A DNA stretch of 64,000 nucleotides from SAR202-VII-2 sp965263165. Lineage in GTDB: Bacteria > Chloroflexota > Dehalococcoidia > Lucifugimonadales > SAR202-VII-2. The position numbers and the translations under genes are program-made. The notes under the pieces are model-generated. The model made no database searches. It saw only the letters and a list, made by a program, of their open reading frames with translations, and was not told the origin of the DNA. Below, in pieces: positions 1-7,944 of the stretch. Positions within the stretch are counted from its first letter, which is position 1. Each line of letters opens with the position of its first letter. The stretch is taken from contig OZ253584.1 in the NCBI GenBank assembly GCA_965263165.1, positions 2,418,001-2,482,000 on the forward strand, in the 5' to 3' direction.

Positions 1-794
1 CGGCTGGGAATGGCGCTTTCCCCTTCCACGACGGCGCCGTCCTCCATGCGGGCCACAAGGTTAACGTTCTCCAGCGTCGACGGCAGAATCTGGCCTCGGA
101 CGGCCAGCACCTGGCTCGCGTGATAGATAGCGGTGTCGAAGTCGCCGCACACCTCGGTCATAGCCACCAGAAACAGGTTGCCGAAGCTGTGACCCTCGAG
201 CCCGGCGCCCTGGGCGAAACGGTGCTGGAACAGGCGGGTGAGCAGGGGCTCGGCGTCGGAGAGGGCAACGAGGCAATTCCGGATGTCGCCGGGCGGGAGG
301 ACGCCCATTTCGCGGCGAAGCACCCCGGAGCTGCCGCCGTCGTCAGTGACGGTGACGACGGCGCTGATGTTGTTGGAGTGGTGTTTGAGACCCCGCAGCA
401 GCGTCGAAAGACCCGTCCCGCCCCCGATGGCCACGATCCGCGGGCCGCGTTCCAGAGCGCGGAGTTGGTGGTAGGGAAGTGTGGCCGAGCCTCGGCGGCT
501 CATGACCTGCGCGGTTGCCCTCGTCACGCCCCACCAGCCGGCCAGTGCAAGGAGGACGCCTATGCCGGCAACCACGGACGCCAGCGCCAAGGGTGAGAAG
601 GGAATCCAAGAGGGAGTCCCGTTGATGAGACGGCTCATGGCGTAGCCTGCGGACAGGGCGATGAAGACTGCGCCCAGGCTGCCGAGGAAGAGCCAGCGCT
701 TAAGGCCGGCGCCAAGGGAGACGAGGTCGCGGAGGGACAGGCGCCGGGGCGATGGGTCCAGGCTGTGGCGGCCGTTGGCGGAGGGGACGCTCAC
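1..794 (-). CDS. YvcK/CofD-like protein (gluconeogenesis factor family), C-terminus outside window
   Basis: The frame starts at a GTG overlapping the gatB stop (GTGA) and stays open to the window edge, giving 264 visible residues. Two hydrophobic segments (about residues 34-56 and 69-90) precede the conserved core. The core begins near residue 118 with a glycine-rich loop (GGGTG at 124-128), followed by TDDGGSSG and a GDIRN stretch typical of the CofD/YvcK fold. YvcK proteins bind UDP-sugars and affect peptidoglycan and carbon flux in Firmicutes and Actinobacteria; that role is family knowledge. The membrane anchor is an addition compared with Bacillus YvcK. The overlap indicates co-transcription and translational coupling with gatB. 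The start codon choice rests on the overlap. Confidence 0.85.
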   Translation of the reverse strand, partial: MSVPSANGRHSLDPSPRRLSLRDLVSLGAGLKRWLFLGSLGAVFIALSAGYAMSRLINGTPSWIPFSPLALASVVAGIGVLLALAGWWGVTRATAQVMSRRGSATLPYHQLRALERGPRIVAIGGGTGLSTLLRGLKHHSNNISAVVTVTDDGGSSGVLRREMGVLPPGDIRNCLVALSDAEPLLTRLFQHRFAQGAGLEGHSFGNLFLVAMTEVCGDFDTAIYHASQVLAVRGQILPSTLENVNLVARMEDGAVVEGESAIPS

Positions 795-2290
795 GCCTCT
801 TCCCGCATTCCTTCGAGGCGCTGCTTGAGCAGCTCTTCGGCGAGGGACGGGTTGGCCTGGCCCCGGCTGAGCTTCATGACCTGACCCACGAGGAACTTCA
901 CGGCGGTGTATCTGCCCCCAATGTAGTCTTGGACAGCCTTGTCGTTGGAGGCGACTGCCTCTTCGACGATGGGGCCCAGGGAATCGGCGTCGGCGACCTG
1001 GACGAGGCCCTTCTCGCGGACGATGTCCGCCGGAGGGCGTCCGGTGTTGAAGACCTGCTCGAAGACCTCCTTGGCCATGGAAGTGCTGAGAGCGCCGTCA
1101 TCGAGAAGGTCGAGGAGCTGGCTGAGGTGGCGCGGCTGCGCGGGGGCCGCCGACAGGTCCTTGCCGGTGGCGTTCAGCAGGCGCGTGAGCTCTCCGAGGA
1201 TCCAGTTGCCCGCGGCCTTGGCCCGTTGCCGCAGGCCGTCGCCCTGGAGGTTGTCGGGGCCTAGGGCGGCTTCGAACCAATCGGCCATTTCCCGGCTAAC
1301 GGTGAGGAGGTCGGCGTCGTAGGAGGACAGCCCGTAGTGAGCGGCGAAGCGTTGGCGCTTGGCCTCCGGCAGCTCGGGGAGCCGGGAGGCGATGTCGTTC
1401 ACCCATTCCCTGTCTATGACGAGGGGCGGAAGGTCGGGTTCGGGGAAGTAGCGGTAGTCGTGGGCGTGCTCCTTGGAGCGTTGGGAGACGGTGACGCCCC
1501 GTTCCTCGACCCAGCCTCGCGTTTCCTGAGGGATGCGCTGGCCGTCCTTGGCCAGGTTGGTCTGGCGTTCGATCTCGTAGGCTAGGGCCCGGTGAACGGC
1601 CCGGAAGCTGTTCATATTCTTGACTTCGACCTTTGCGTTGAGGTGGTGGGCGCCCTTGGGCCGGACGCTGACGTTGGCGTCGCAGCGGAGGTTGCCCTCC
1701 TCCATGTTGGCCTCGGAGACGCCAAGGTAGCGGAGGATCGACCTGAGCTCGATGAGGAAGGCGCGAGCCTCGTCGGGGGAGCGAAGGTCGGGCTCGCCGA
1801 CCATCTCCATGAGGGGAACGCCGGCCCGGTTAACGTCGACGAGGGTATGGCCGCCGGATGCGTCGGAGGGGCGGTGGAGGAGTTTGGCGGCGTCCTCCTC
1901 GATGTGGACTCGCGTCATGTTGATGCGGCGCTGTTCGCCGGCGACGCGGATGTCGAGGTAGCCGCCGGAGCAAATGGGCAGGTCGTATTGGGAAATCTGA
2001 TAGCCCTTCATGAGGTCGGGGTAGGAGTAGTTCTTGCGGTCGAGCTTGGTGTGCTCTGCGATGTGGGAGTGGAGAGCCAGGCCGGCCATGATGACCATTT
2101 CGACGGCGGCCCTGTTGATGACGGGCAGAACGCCGGGGAGGCCGAGGCAGATGGGACAGACGCGCTCGTTGGGCGGGGCGTCCTGGTAGTTGGCGTCACA
2201 GGCGCAGAACATCTTGCTGCGGGTGCGCAACTGGACGTGGACCTCGAGCCCTATGACGGGTTCGAACTCCACCGATTCGATTGTTTGCAT
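791..2290 (-). CDS. gatB: Aspartyl/glutamyl-tRNA(Asn/Gln) amidotransferase subunit B
   Basis: Encodes 499 residues, the usual GatB length. It begins MQTIESVEFEPVIGLEVHVQL, the typical N-terminus, so the ATG at 2290 is preferred over an upstream in-frame ATG. GatB binds the misacylated tRNA and carries the kinase/transamidation site of the GatCAB complex in the cytoplasm. Visible marks are the zinc cysteines (CACD, CPICLG), the DLMKGYQISQYD stretch and a C-terminal YqeY-like tail domain. GatA and GatC are not in the window. A divergent promoter region separates it from secG. The downstream YvcK-like gene overlaps its stop codon. Confidence 0.97.
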   Translation of the reverse strand: MQTIESVEFEPVIGLEVHVQLRTRSKMFCACDANYQDAPPNERVCPICLGLPGVLPVINRAAVEMVIMAGLALHSHIAEHTKLDRKNYSYPDLMKGYQISQYDLPICSGGYLDIRVAGEQRRINMTRVHIEEDAAKLLHRPSDASGGHTLVDVNRAGVPLMEMVGEPDLRSPDEARAFLIELRSILRYLGVSEANMEEGNLRCDANVSVRPKGAHHLNAKVEVKNMNSFRAVHRALAYEIERQTNLAKDGQRIPQETRGWVEERGVTVSQRSKEHAHDYRYFPEPDLPPLVIDREWVNDIASRLPELPEAKRQRFAAHYGLSSYDADLLTVSREMADWFEAALGPDNLQGDGLRQRAKAAGNWILGELTRLLNATGKDLSAAPAQPRHLSQLLDLLDDGALSTSMAKEVFEQVFNTGRPPADIVREKGLVQVADADSLGPIVEEAVASNDKAVQDYIGGRYTAVKFLVGQVMKLSRGQANPSLAEELLKQRLEGMREEA

Positions 2291-2338
2291 GCGATGGGCC
2301 ACGGGCAGAGGCGGGGTGGAGGCTGGTGATTCAAGGCC

Positions 2339-2368
2339 AGTATAGCAATGGGATCGCGGGGCGGGCAA
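2339..2368 (-). promoter_or_regulatory. Sigma70-type promoter for gatB
   Basis: On the minus strand, TTGCCC (2363-2368) is followed after 18 bp by TATACT (2339-2344), about 50 bp before the gatB ATG. It lies back to back with the secG promoter. Confidence 0.6.
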
Positions 2369-2376
2369 CGCGGTGT

Positions 2377-2405
2377 TTGCCCGCGCCGGGCATGTGCCCT
2401 ACAAT
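2377..2405 (+). promoter_or_regulatory. Sigma70-type promoter for secG
   Basis: TTGCCC (2377-2382), 17 bp, TACAAT (2400-2405). Transcription would start near 2412, leaving an 85-nt leader before the secG ATG. No clear structure was seen in that leader. Confidence 0.6.
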
Positions 2406-2497
2406 AGTCAATGGTCCGCGAGTCCATGATTCACGTCGATGTTCTAGGGCGGAGCGCCAGAACTCGTCAAAGCTCCACAACTCTTCTTGGGCTGGGT

Positions 2498-2713
2498 ATG
2501 GAAGCCTATCTACATATCTCTCAGATTCTTATTGCGGTGCTGCTCATTGTCATCGTGTTGCTTCAGGTGCGCGGCGTAGGGTCGGGGCTGTTTGGAAGCG
2601 CCGAAGGGGGCTTCCGCACCCGCCGCGGGATTGAGCGGACGATGTTCAGGTTCACGATCATGCTGGGGGTTATCTTCGTGCTCCTGGGGATACTGAGCTT
2701 CCGCTTCACCTAG
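2498..2713 (+). CDS. secG: Protein translocase subunit SecG
   Basis: A 71-residue membrane protein with two hydrophobic helices (about residues 5-24 and 47-67). They are separated by the SecG signature loop with GLFGSAEGGFRTRRGIER. SecG joins SecYE in the inner membrane and helps SecA-driven export. A longer frame opens at 2411, but family alignment starts at the MEAYLHISQ methionine, so that start is used. The next gene begins 9 bp downstream, suggesting one transcript. Confidence 0.92.
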   Translation: MEAYLHISQILIAVLLIVIVLLQVRGVGSGLFGSAEGGFRTRRGIERTMFRFTIMLGVIFVLLGILSFRFT

Positions 2714-2722
2714 CCGCCCTCC

Positions 2723-3136
2723 GTGTATCAATACCTCATTGTGGCGGGTGTGTCTGCGTCGCCTGTGGGGGAGTTGCTGGTGTCCATCCCCCTCGGGTTG
2801 AGCCTGAAGCTCTCACCGCCCTGGGTAGCCCTTATCGCCGTTGTGTGTAATTTCCTGCCGGCTCTGGCCATTGGCCTGGTGTTCTCGCGCGCCGAACGCA
2901 GCCAGGGGCCGCTCCGTTGGCTGACCCACTTCCGGCGAGAGCGGGTGGCGCGGGTGGTGGGGCGTTTTGGGTTGCCGGGCATCGTGGTGGTGACCCCGTG
3001 GCTGGGAGTGTGGGCGGTGACGGCGACGCTGGAGGCGGTTGGCGTGTCCCGGGTGAGGATCCTGGGGGCCGTGCTGATCAGCCTGCTCCTTCACGCGGCC
3101 CTTCTTCTGGGCGGGTACGAGCTGATATTCGGCTGA
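2723..3136 (+). CDS. Small multidrug export family membrane protein (COG2426-like)
   Basis: A 137-residue integral membrane protein starting at GTG, 9 bp after secG. Hydrophobic segments lie near residues 5-25, 35-55, 83-105 and 112-135. The N-terminal part has a glycine/proline-rich re-entrant pattern (SPVGELLVSIPLGL) that recalls the small multidrug export family (Sm_multidrug_ex). Substrate is unknown and the family name is historical, so transport activity is not established. It probably shares the secG promoter. Confidence 0.65.
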   Translation: MYQYLIVAGVSASPVGELLVSIPLGLSLKLSPPWVALIAVVCNFLPALAIGLVFSRAERSQGPLRWLTHFRRERVARVVGRFGLPGIVVVTPWLGVWAVTATLEAVGVSRVRILGAVLISLLLHAALLLGGYELIFG

Positions 3137-3139
3137 GGG

Positions 3140-3433
3140 TCAACGCCTGACCTCAAAGCCGGCCAGACCGCCCTGGGCCGCGCCCCACGTCAACTCGACG
3201 GCGGACACCGAGGCGCCGGGAAAGGCTTCGGCAAGTGTCTCGGCCAGCGCCTCCAGTGCATCGCGGCTGCCTTCGGCAAGCACTTCCACCTCGCCTCCGG
3301 GTTTGTTGCGCACCCACCCCGCGAGGCCTAGCGACTTAGCCTTGCGCTGGGTGAAGTCGCGGAACCCAACGCCCTGCACCCAGCCGCGGACGACTGCGTG
3401 GAGTCGAAGGGGACGCCCTGGAGCTTCAGCCAT
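3140..3433 (-). CDS. acyP: Acylphosphatase
   Basis: 97 residues, the normal size for this enzyme, which hydrolyses carboxyl-phosphate bonds such as that of acetyl phosphate. The signature VRGWVQGVGFRDF holds the catalytic arginine of the phosphate loop. The catalytic asparagine lies in the next conserved block, LAGWVRNKPGGEVEV. The C-terminus FEVRR is typical. It converges with the membrane protein gene, the two stop codons lying about 3 bp apart. Confidence 0.95.
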   Translation of the reverse strand: MAEAPGRPLRLHAVVRGWVQGVGFRDFTQRKAKSLGLAGWVRNKPGGEVEVLAEGSRDALEALAETLAEAFPGASVSAVELTWGAAQGGLAGFEVRR

Positions 3434-3497
3434 GTGGTTGGATCATGGCGTTGGGGGATGGGGTGTGTGCATGGGGCGCAAGCCACATGGAAGCGGC

Positions 3498-3540
3498 CCC
3501 CATCCTAGCCTTTCCCCGACTACGAGGGAAGGAATGGGAT
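3498..3540. repeat. Dispersed palindromic repeat (P element)
   Basis: Imperfect palindrome with left arm CCCATCCTAGCCTTTCCCC and right arm GAGGGAAGGAATGGGA around the loop GACTAC. It is one of a family of intergenic hairpins in this window (also near 7039, 29279, 35706, 43689, 47444/48579). It lies between comEC and acyP. Confidence 0.7.
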
Positions 3541-3582
3541 TTTCCTCCCTCGCGCTTGGAAAAGCGTCCCTGGGAAACGCCG

Positions 3583-6002
3583 CTAGCGTTGGGTGTCCAC
3601 CCACAGTCTGGCCCCATCGGTGGAAAACGTGATGTTGCCCTGATTGGCGGTCGTGTAGACATTGGCGGCGCCGACGGCCGATTCCAGCCGGTCGAGGACG
3701 GCGGGCGCGGGATGGCCGTAGGCATTATCGGCGCCGGCGGAGATGACGGCAATCTGAGGGGCGGCGTGGTTGAGCATCCGGGGCGTCGAGGATGTGGCGC
3801 TGCCGTGATGGGCTACCTTGACCACCTCAGCCCTGTCCAACAGGCCGTGGTTTGCCAAGTAGTGTTCGCCGAACTGTTCCATGTCGGCGAGGAGGAGGAA
3901 ATCTATGGCGCCGTAGCTCAGGCGCAGGACAACACCGGCGTTGTTAACGTCGGCGCCGGTCCCGAGGACGGGGCGCTGGGGAGGGCTCAATACAACGGCG
4001 CGAGCTTGGCCCAGGCGGAAGTGCTGGCCGGAAGTGGCGGTGATGACCTCGGCGCCGCTCTCCCTGACGGCCTGTTGCCACAGCGGATCGGGGAAGCCGT
4101 CCTTGACCTGCGGACCTATTAGCACGGAGCCGACCTGGTATCGGAGCAACACCTCGATGAGGCCCATCAGGTGGTCGGCATCGGGGTGGGTGAGCACGAC
4201 GGCATCCAGCGAGCGGTCCCAGAAGGGCATGCGTTCGCCGATGGCATGGACGGCGCCGAGGGGGCTGGGGCCGCCGTCCACCAGCACCTGGTGTCCTTCG
4301 GGGGTCTGGATGAAGATGGCGTCGCCCTGCCCGACGTCGAGGACGGTGACCTGAAAGAAAGTGGGGGTTGGGCGAGGGCGGCGATCCAGATGGCCGCCGC
4401 GAGGATGGCGAGCGGGGCCAGCGCCCAGGGAATCCTGCGATGCGGCGTCGAAGGCTGCGGTGGGCTGGCGATAGGCGGCGCGTCCGGTAGAGGGTTTGAC
4501 CTTCGGAGGCGCGAGGGGAGCAAGAGAGCGCCTGCAAGGGCTGCGTAGTAGGCTGCAGCGAGGGGCCATGTCAGCGGGCCTGTACTGAAAGATGCGCCGG
4601 GAAGCCTGGCGAACAGTTCCACGAGCGCCGTAGTGTAGGATGTGGCCAGCCAGGCCAGCCATCCGGCGGCGATGCCGGCCTGCGGCAGGACCAGATGTCC
4701 CACGGCGGCGGCAAGGGACGACAGGAGGACAACGGGCATGGCGGGAAGGGCCAACAACGTCGTTGGAATGCCTACGGTGGAGACCTGCTGGAAGTGGAGC
4801 GCAACCAATGGGGCCGTGGCCAGGACCGCCGCAAGGCTCAAGGCAAGCGAGGCCTTGGCGGGTCCGGCGATGCGGAGTGGGCCGGAGTCCGGGGTTGGCA
4901 GCCAGCGGTCGAGGCGGTCCTGAATTGGAGAGTGGAGGGTGGCCAAGCCGATAACGGCGGCGAAGCTGAGTTGGAAGGAGACGCTGCGGAGGAGGTTGGG
5001 GTCTAGGGCGAGCATGACTGCGGCGGCGGCCCCAATGGCGGGCCAGGCGCTTCTGGGCCGGCCAAGATAGACGCTCCAGAGGTAGAGGCTGCCCATGACG
5101 GCGGCGCGCCAGACGGGCGGGGCCATGCCGGAAAGCGCGGCGTAGAGCCAGATGCCGAGCAGGGGTATCAATACGTACAGGCCCCACCGCCGGCCGGCAA
5201 GCAATCGGACTGCGCTGATGAGCATGACCATGACGATGCCAACGTGGAGGCCCGAAATGGCCAGCAAATGCGATGTGCCGGTCCTCCGGAAGGCGTCGGT
5301 AAGATTGGCGGGAATGTCGCCTCTGAGGCCGAGCAGCATGGCCCGGTCGACCGACGACTGAGGCTCGGAGACGGCGGCTTTCAGCCCTTCGGCCAGCTTC
5401 AGGCGCCAGGCCGAGAGAGCGCGTCTGACTGGGTCGCCGTGGCCGGGTTGCGCATTGGAGATGGAGGGGAACCGCAGCACTGAGGAGATACCCTGCTGGG
5501 CCAGGTAGGCGGGGTAGTCGAAGTCCTCCAAGGGGACTGGGGCCTCGAGAACGCCGTGGAGGGTGAGTAGGTCGCCGTACCGCAAGAGGGGCGGCTCGTC
5601 TCTGGGCATCGCATCGGGAGATGCCGCGGCTGTGACTTGGACGGAGCCGGCGGCGGGGTGCCACGCGTCGGCCTCCTGAATGGATTGGACCTCCAGCCGG
5701 AAGCTCAGCGCGGCGCCTGCCGCCTGCGGGTCGGAGGCGACGATTCCCTGGAGGGTGGCGGGGAGGCCGTGGTAATCGAAGAGCCTGCCGGGCCCCTGGG
5801 GGAGGACAGAGGCGCGGGCGAGGCCAAGGGTGAGGAGCAGGAGAACGAGGGCCAGCAGCAGGGGGGCCTTACGCAAGGCGACGAGCCCGGCGGCAACGGC
5901 GGCGGCGGCAGTGAAGAGGACCGCTGCTTCCCAGGGAAGCCTCAGTATGCTCCACGCGGCAAGGCCCAGGGTGAAGGCCCCAGATAGGACTGCAAGGCGC
6001 AT
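3583..6002 (-). CDS. comEC: ComEC/Rec2 DNA uptake channel, one-base frameshift near 4363-4367
   Basis: Encodes the membrane channel that carries single-stranded DNA into the cell during transformation. The N-terminal part (6002 to about 4365) has several membrane segments, an OB-like region and the competence domain with LLAISGLHVGIVM. The C-terminal part (about 4365 to 3583) is a metallo-beta-lactamase-like domain with VLDVGQGDAIFIQTPEGH, THPDADHLMG and VAHHGSATSS. The two parts lie in different frames. Adding one C to the five-C run at 4363-4367 (minus strand) joins them into 806 residues, the normal length. It is therefore either a real slip-type mutation or a base-calling error in a homopolymer. 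comEA lies 4 bp upstream, as in classic late-competence operons. Confidence 0.85.
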
Positions 6003-6006
6003 GGGG

Positions 6007-6564
6007 TCAGCCGACCGTTGCCTGGGTCTGGAGACCTTCCAGCGTAGCTGGGCCGATGCCCGGCGTCAGAAGGAGGTCCTCGAGGCGGAGGAAGGGGCCG
6101 TTGGCTTCCCGATATTCTACGATGGCCTGGGCCAGCACCGGGCCGATGCCGCGCAGGGTCTGAAGCTCCTCGCTGTTTGCTGCGTTTACGTTGACCATGG
6201 ACAGCGGGGCATTTGGCAGGGACGGGAGGGACTCGCCGGCGGTTGGAACATGGACATGGACTTCATCGGCGATGCGCTGAGCGAGGTTGAGGCGGTCAAG
6301 GTCGGCGTGGGAGGTTGGCCCTCCGGCTGCCTGAATGAGGTCGGCGATGCGGGCGCCAGCGTCGATTGTGTAGACACCGGGGCTGGCGACTGCGCCGCTT
6401 ATATAGGCCTGGGCGACGGGGGTTGGGGAGGGGGTGGGGAGAATGACTTCAATGCCGGGCGGGGTGTTGCCGCGCACGGCGAGAAGGGCCAGCCCGGCGC
6501 CCGCAAAGGCCAGGGCGACCACGACGGCGACCGGAATGATCAGGTTGCGCCAAGAGTTGGGCAT
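6007..6564 (-). CDS. comEA: ComEA-like DNA-binding competence protein
   Basis: 185 residues. A single N-terminal membrane helix (about 8-30) and a Pro/Thr linker are followed by an SLBB domain (about 52-108, AYISGAVASPGVY) and a C-terminal helix-hairpin-helix pair (about 125-180, VNVNAANSEELQTLRGIGP). ComEA binds incoming double-stranded DNA outside the membrane and passes it to ComEC. The ATG at 6564 is preceded by GGAGG, although the spacing is tight. Upstream in-frame starts would add an unlikely Arg-rich extension. It is immediately upstream of comEC in the same operon. Confidence 0.9.
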   Translation of the reverse strand: MPNSWRNLIIPVAVVVALAFAGAGLALLAVRGNTPPGIEVILPTPSPTPVAQAYISGAVASPGVYTIDAGARIADLIQAAGGPTSHADLDRLNLAQRIADEVHVHVPTAGESLPSLPNAPLSMVNVNAANSEELQTLRGIGPVLAQAIVEYREANGPFLRLEDLLLTPGIGPATLEGLQTQATVG

Positions 6565-6648
6565 CGCCTCCACACACCTGCTCCGCGGCACTATAGGAAG
6601 GCGCTCTACGGGTGTCAAACACGGCGGAGGGCTGGTATTGACGTGGTA

Positions 6649-6678
6649 TTGACGCACCGCCGGGGGCCTGTGTAGTCT
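6649..6678 (+). promoter_or_regulatory. Sigma70-type promoter for the nitrile hydratase genes
   Basis: TTGACG (6649-6654), 18 bp, TAGTCT (6673-6678), about 30 bp before the beta-like subunit start. A second TTGACG lies 11 bp upstream. Confidence 0.5.
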
Positions 6679-6709
6679 GCCGCTACGACGGCGAGGGACG
6701 GGGCGACAT

Positions 6710-7006
6710 ATGGAGTCGAGCGTCGAGGCGAGGTACAAGCAGGGCGACCGGGTGCGCGTTCGGGTGGACGACCCGCCGGGTCACTATCGGACTCCGGCGT
6801 ACGTACAGGGCAAGACGGGGACGGTGGAGCGCGCCTACGGCGCCTTTCGCAACCCCGAACTGTTGGCTCTGGGGGAGGACGGTCTGCCCAAGAGGGTTCT
6901 GTACAGCGTCAGCTTCCCGCAGGCCGAGCTATGGGAGAACTACGACGGGCCGGCCGTGGACACGCTGCACCTGGACATCTACGAGCACTGGCTTGAGCCT
7001 GCCTAG
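6710..7006 (+). CDS. Nitrile hydratase beta-subunit C-terminal-domain protein (half-length)
   Basis: 98 residues matching only the SH3-like C-terminal half of nitrile hydratase beta. Visible marks are GHYRTPAYVQGKTGTVERAYG and YSVSFPQAELWENY. Full beta subunits are about 210-230 residues and carry an N-terminal helical half that is absent here. In thiocyanate hydrolase the two halves are separate subunits, so a third partner could exist elsewhere in the genome. The gene sits 144 bp upstream of the alpha subunit and probably forms one unit with it. Substrate (nitrile, thiocyanate or other) cannot be told from sequence. Confidence 0.85.
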   Translation: MESSVEARYKQGDRVRVRVDDPPGHYRTPAYVQGKTGTVERAYGAFRNPELLALGEDGLPKRVLYSVSFPQAELWENYDGPAVDTLHLDIYEHWLEPA

Positions 7007-7038
7007 CCCCGAGTCCCCATAGAGGTCGTTGGACGCGG

Positions 7039-7105
7039 TCCCCGTCCTAGAATTACCCTTCCTCGCGTCCCTGCCCCCTGTATTTGGGGGAAGGCTAAGA
7101 TGGGG
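7039..7105. repeat. Dispersed palindromic repeat (P element)
   Basis: Outer arms CCCCGTCCTAG and CTAAGATGGGG, inner arms CCTTCC and GGAAGG. It is a longer, more degenerate member of the P family, lying between the two nitrile hydratase genes. Confidence 0.5.
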
Positions 7106-7150
7106 TTCCTTCCCAGCGGCCCTGAGGTACACCTAGCCTGGAGGTAGGAC

Positions 7151-7807
7151 ATGAGCGGCCAAGAAGAGGCGCATGACCACGACGAGGATGAACACGAAGG
7201 TATGCACAAAGGCGGCGTGCCCTACTACGGCAAGCGGGTGATGGCCTTGGAGGCGCTGCTGGAGGAGAAGGGAATTCTGACCGGGGATGAGGTGCAGCGG
7301 CTAATCGATCAGACGGACGCCGTGTCGCCAAAGTACGGGGCGCGGGTCGTTGCCAGAGCGTGGGTGGACGAGGAGTACAAGGCCCGCCTGCTGGCGGAGC
7401 CGAAAAGGACGCTGGAAGAGTCGGGGTACGGGGAGCTTCCGGAGGACCCGGTTGTCGTTGTGGTTGAGAACAGCGGGGCGTTGAGACATCTGGTGGTGTG
7501 TACACTCTGTTCCTGCTACCCGCGGATGCTCCTAGGGCGGCCTCCCGACTGGTACAAGAGCCTTGCCTACAGGTCGCGGGCTGTGAACGACCCGCGGGGG
7601 GTCATGGCGGAGTTCGGCCATCACGTCCCGGAGGACGTGGAGGTGCGGGTGCTGGACAGCACGGCGGACATCCGCTATCTGGTCATTCCCGAACGGCCGG
7701 AGGGAACGGATGGCTGGACTGAAGAAGAGCTTGTAAAGCTGGTGACGCGGGACAGCATGATCGGGGCGGGAGCGCCCCTGAAGCCTGAGCAGGCGCTCGT
7801 GGGTTAG
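7151..7807 (+). CDS. Nitrile hydratase alpha subunit, cobalt type
   Basis: 218 residues. The metal-binding claw is VCTLCSCYP, with Cys117, Cys120 and Cys122. Thr in the CTLCSC form is the usual sign of cobalt enzymes, whereas iron enzymes have Ser. The middle two ligand positions are normally oxidised to sulfinic and sulfenic acids. The N-terminus is rich in His, Asp and Glu (residues 7-20), which could help metal capture; that is inference. The family hydrates nitriles to amides, and thiocyanate hydrolase gamma is a close relative. No activator or cobalt chaperone gene is adjacent. Confidence 0.93.
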   Translation: MSGQEEAHDHDEDEHEGMHKGGVPYYGKRVMALEALLEEKGILTGDEVQRLIDQTDAVSPKYGARVVARAWVDEEYKARLLAEPKRTLEESGYGELPEDPVVVVVENSGALRHLVVCTLCSCYPRMLLGRPPDWYKSLAYRSRAVNDPRGVMAEFGHHVPEDVEVRVLDSTADIRYLVIPERPEGTDGWTEEELVKLVTRDSMIGAGAPLKPEQALVG

Positions 7808-7865
7808 GCGTAGTCCCCCCAGAGGGGGTTCTTTCCAATTCACAACAGGTCCTGAGTGGGCTGCG

Positions 7866-7920
7866 CGGCGGGCCTGGTGGTCCCAGCGTTTCTGATCGAA
7901 CTTGAGGCGGTTGCCGACTG
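7866..7920 (+). pseudogene. RidA gene remnant (3-prime end of a lost tandem copy)
   Basis: About 55 bp read as AGLVVPAFLIELEAVAD then stop. It matches the C-terminus of RidA copy 1 (GLVDPAFLIEIEAVSYLG) and is followed by the same AGAGCCTACG leader that precedes copy 2. It is the tail of a third ancestral copy. Confidence 0.75.
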
Positions 7921-7944
7921 AAGAGAGCCTACGTGAGGTCTGAC

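Noticed and set aside
2406..2497. Small RNA or tRNA in the secG leader
   Set aside because: No cloverleaf, T-loop motif or stable hairpin found; it is read as an ordinary leader.
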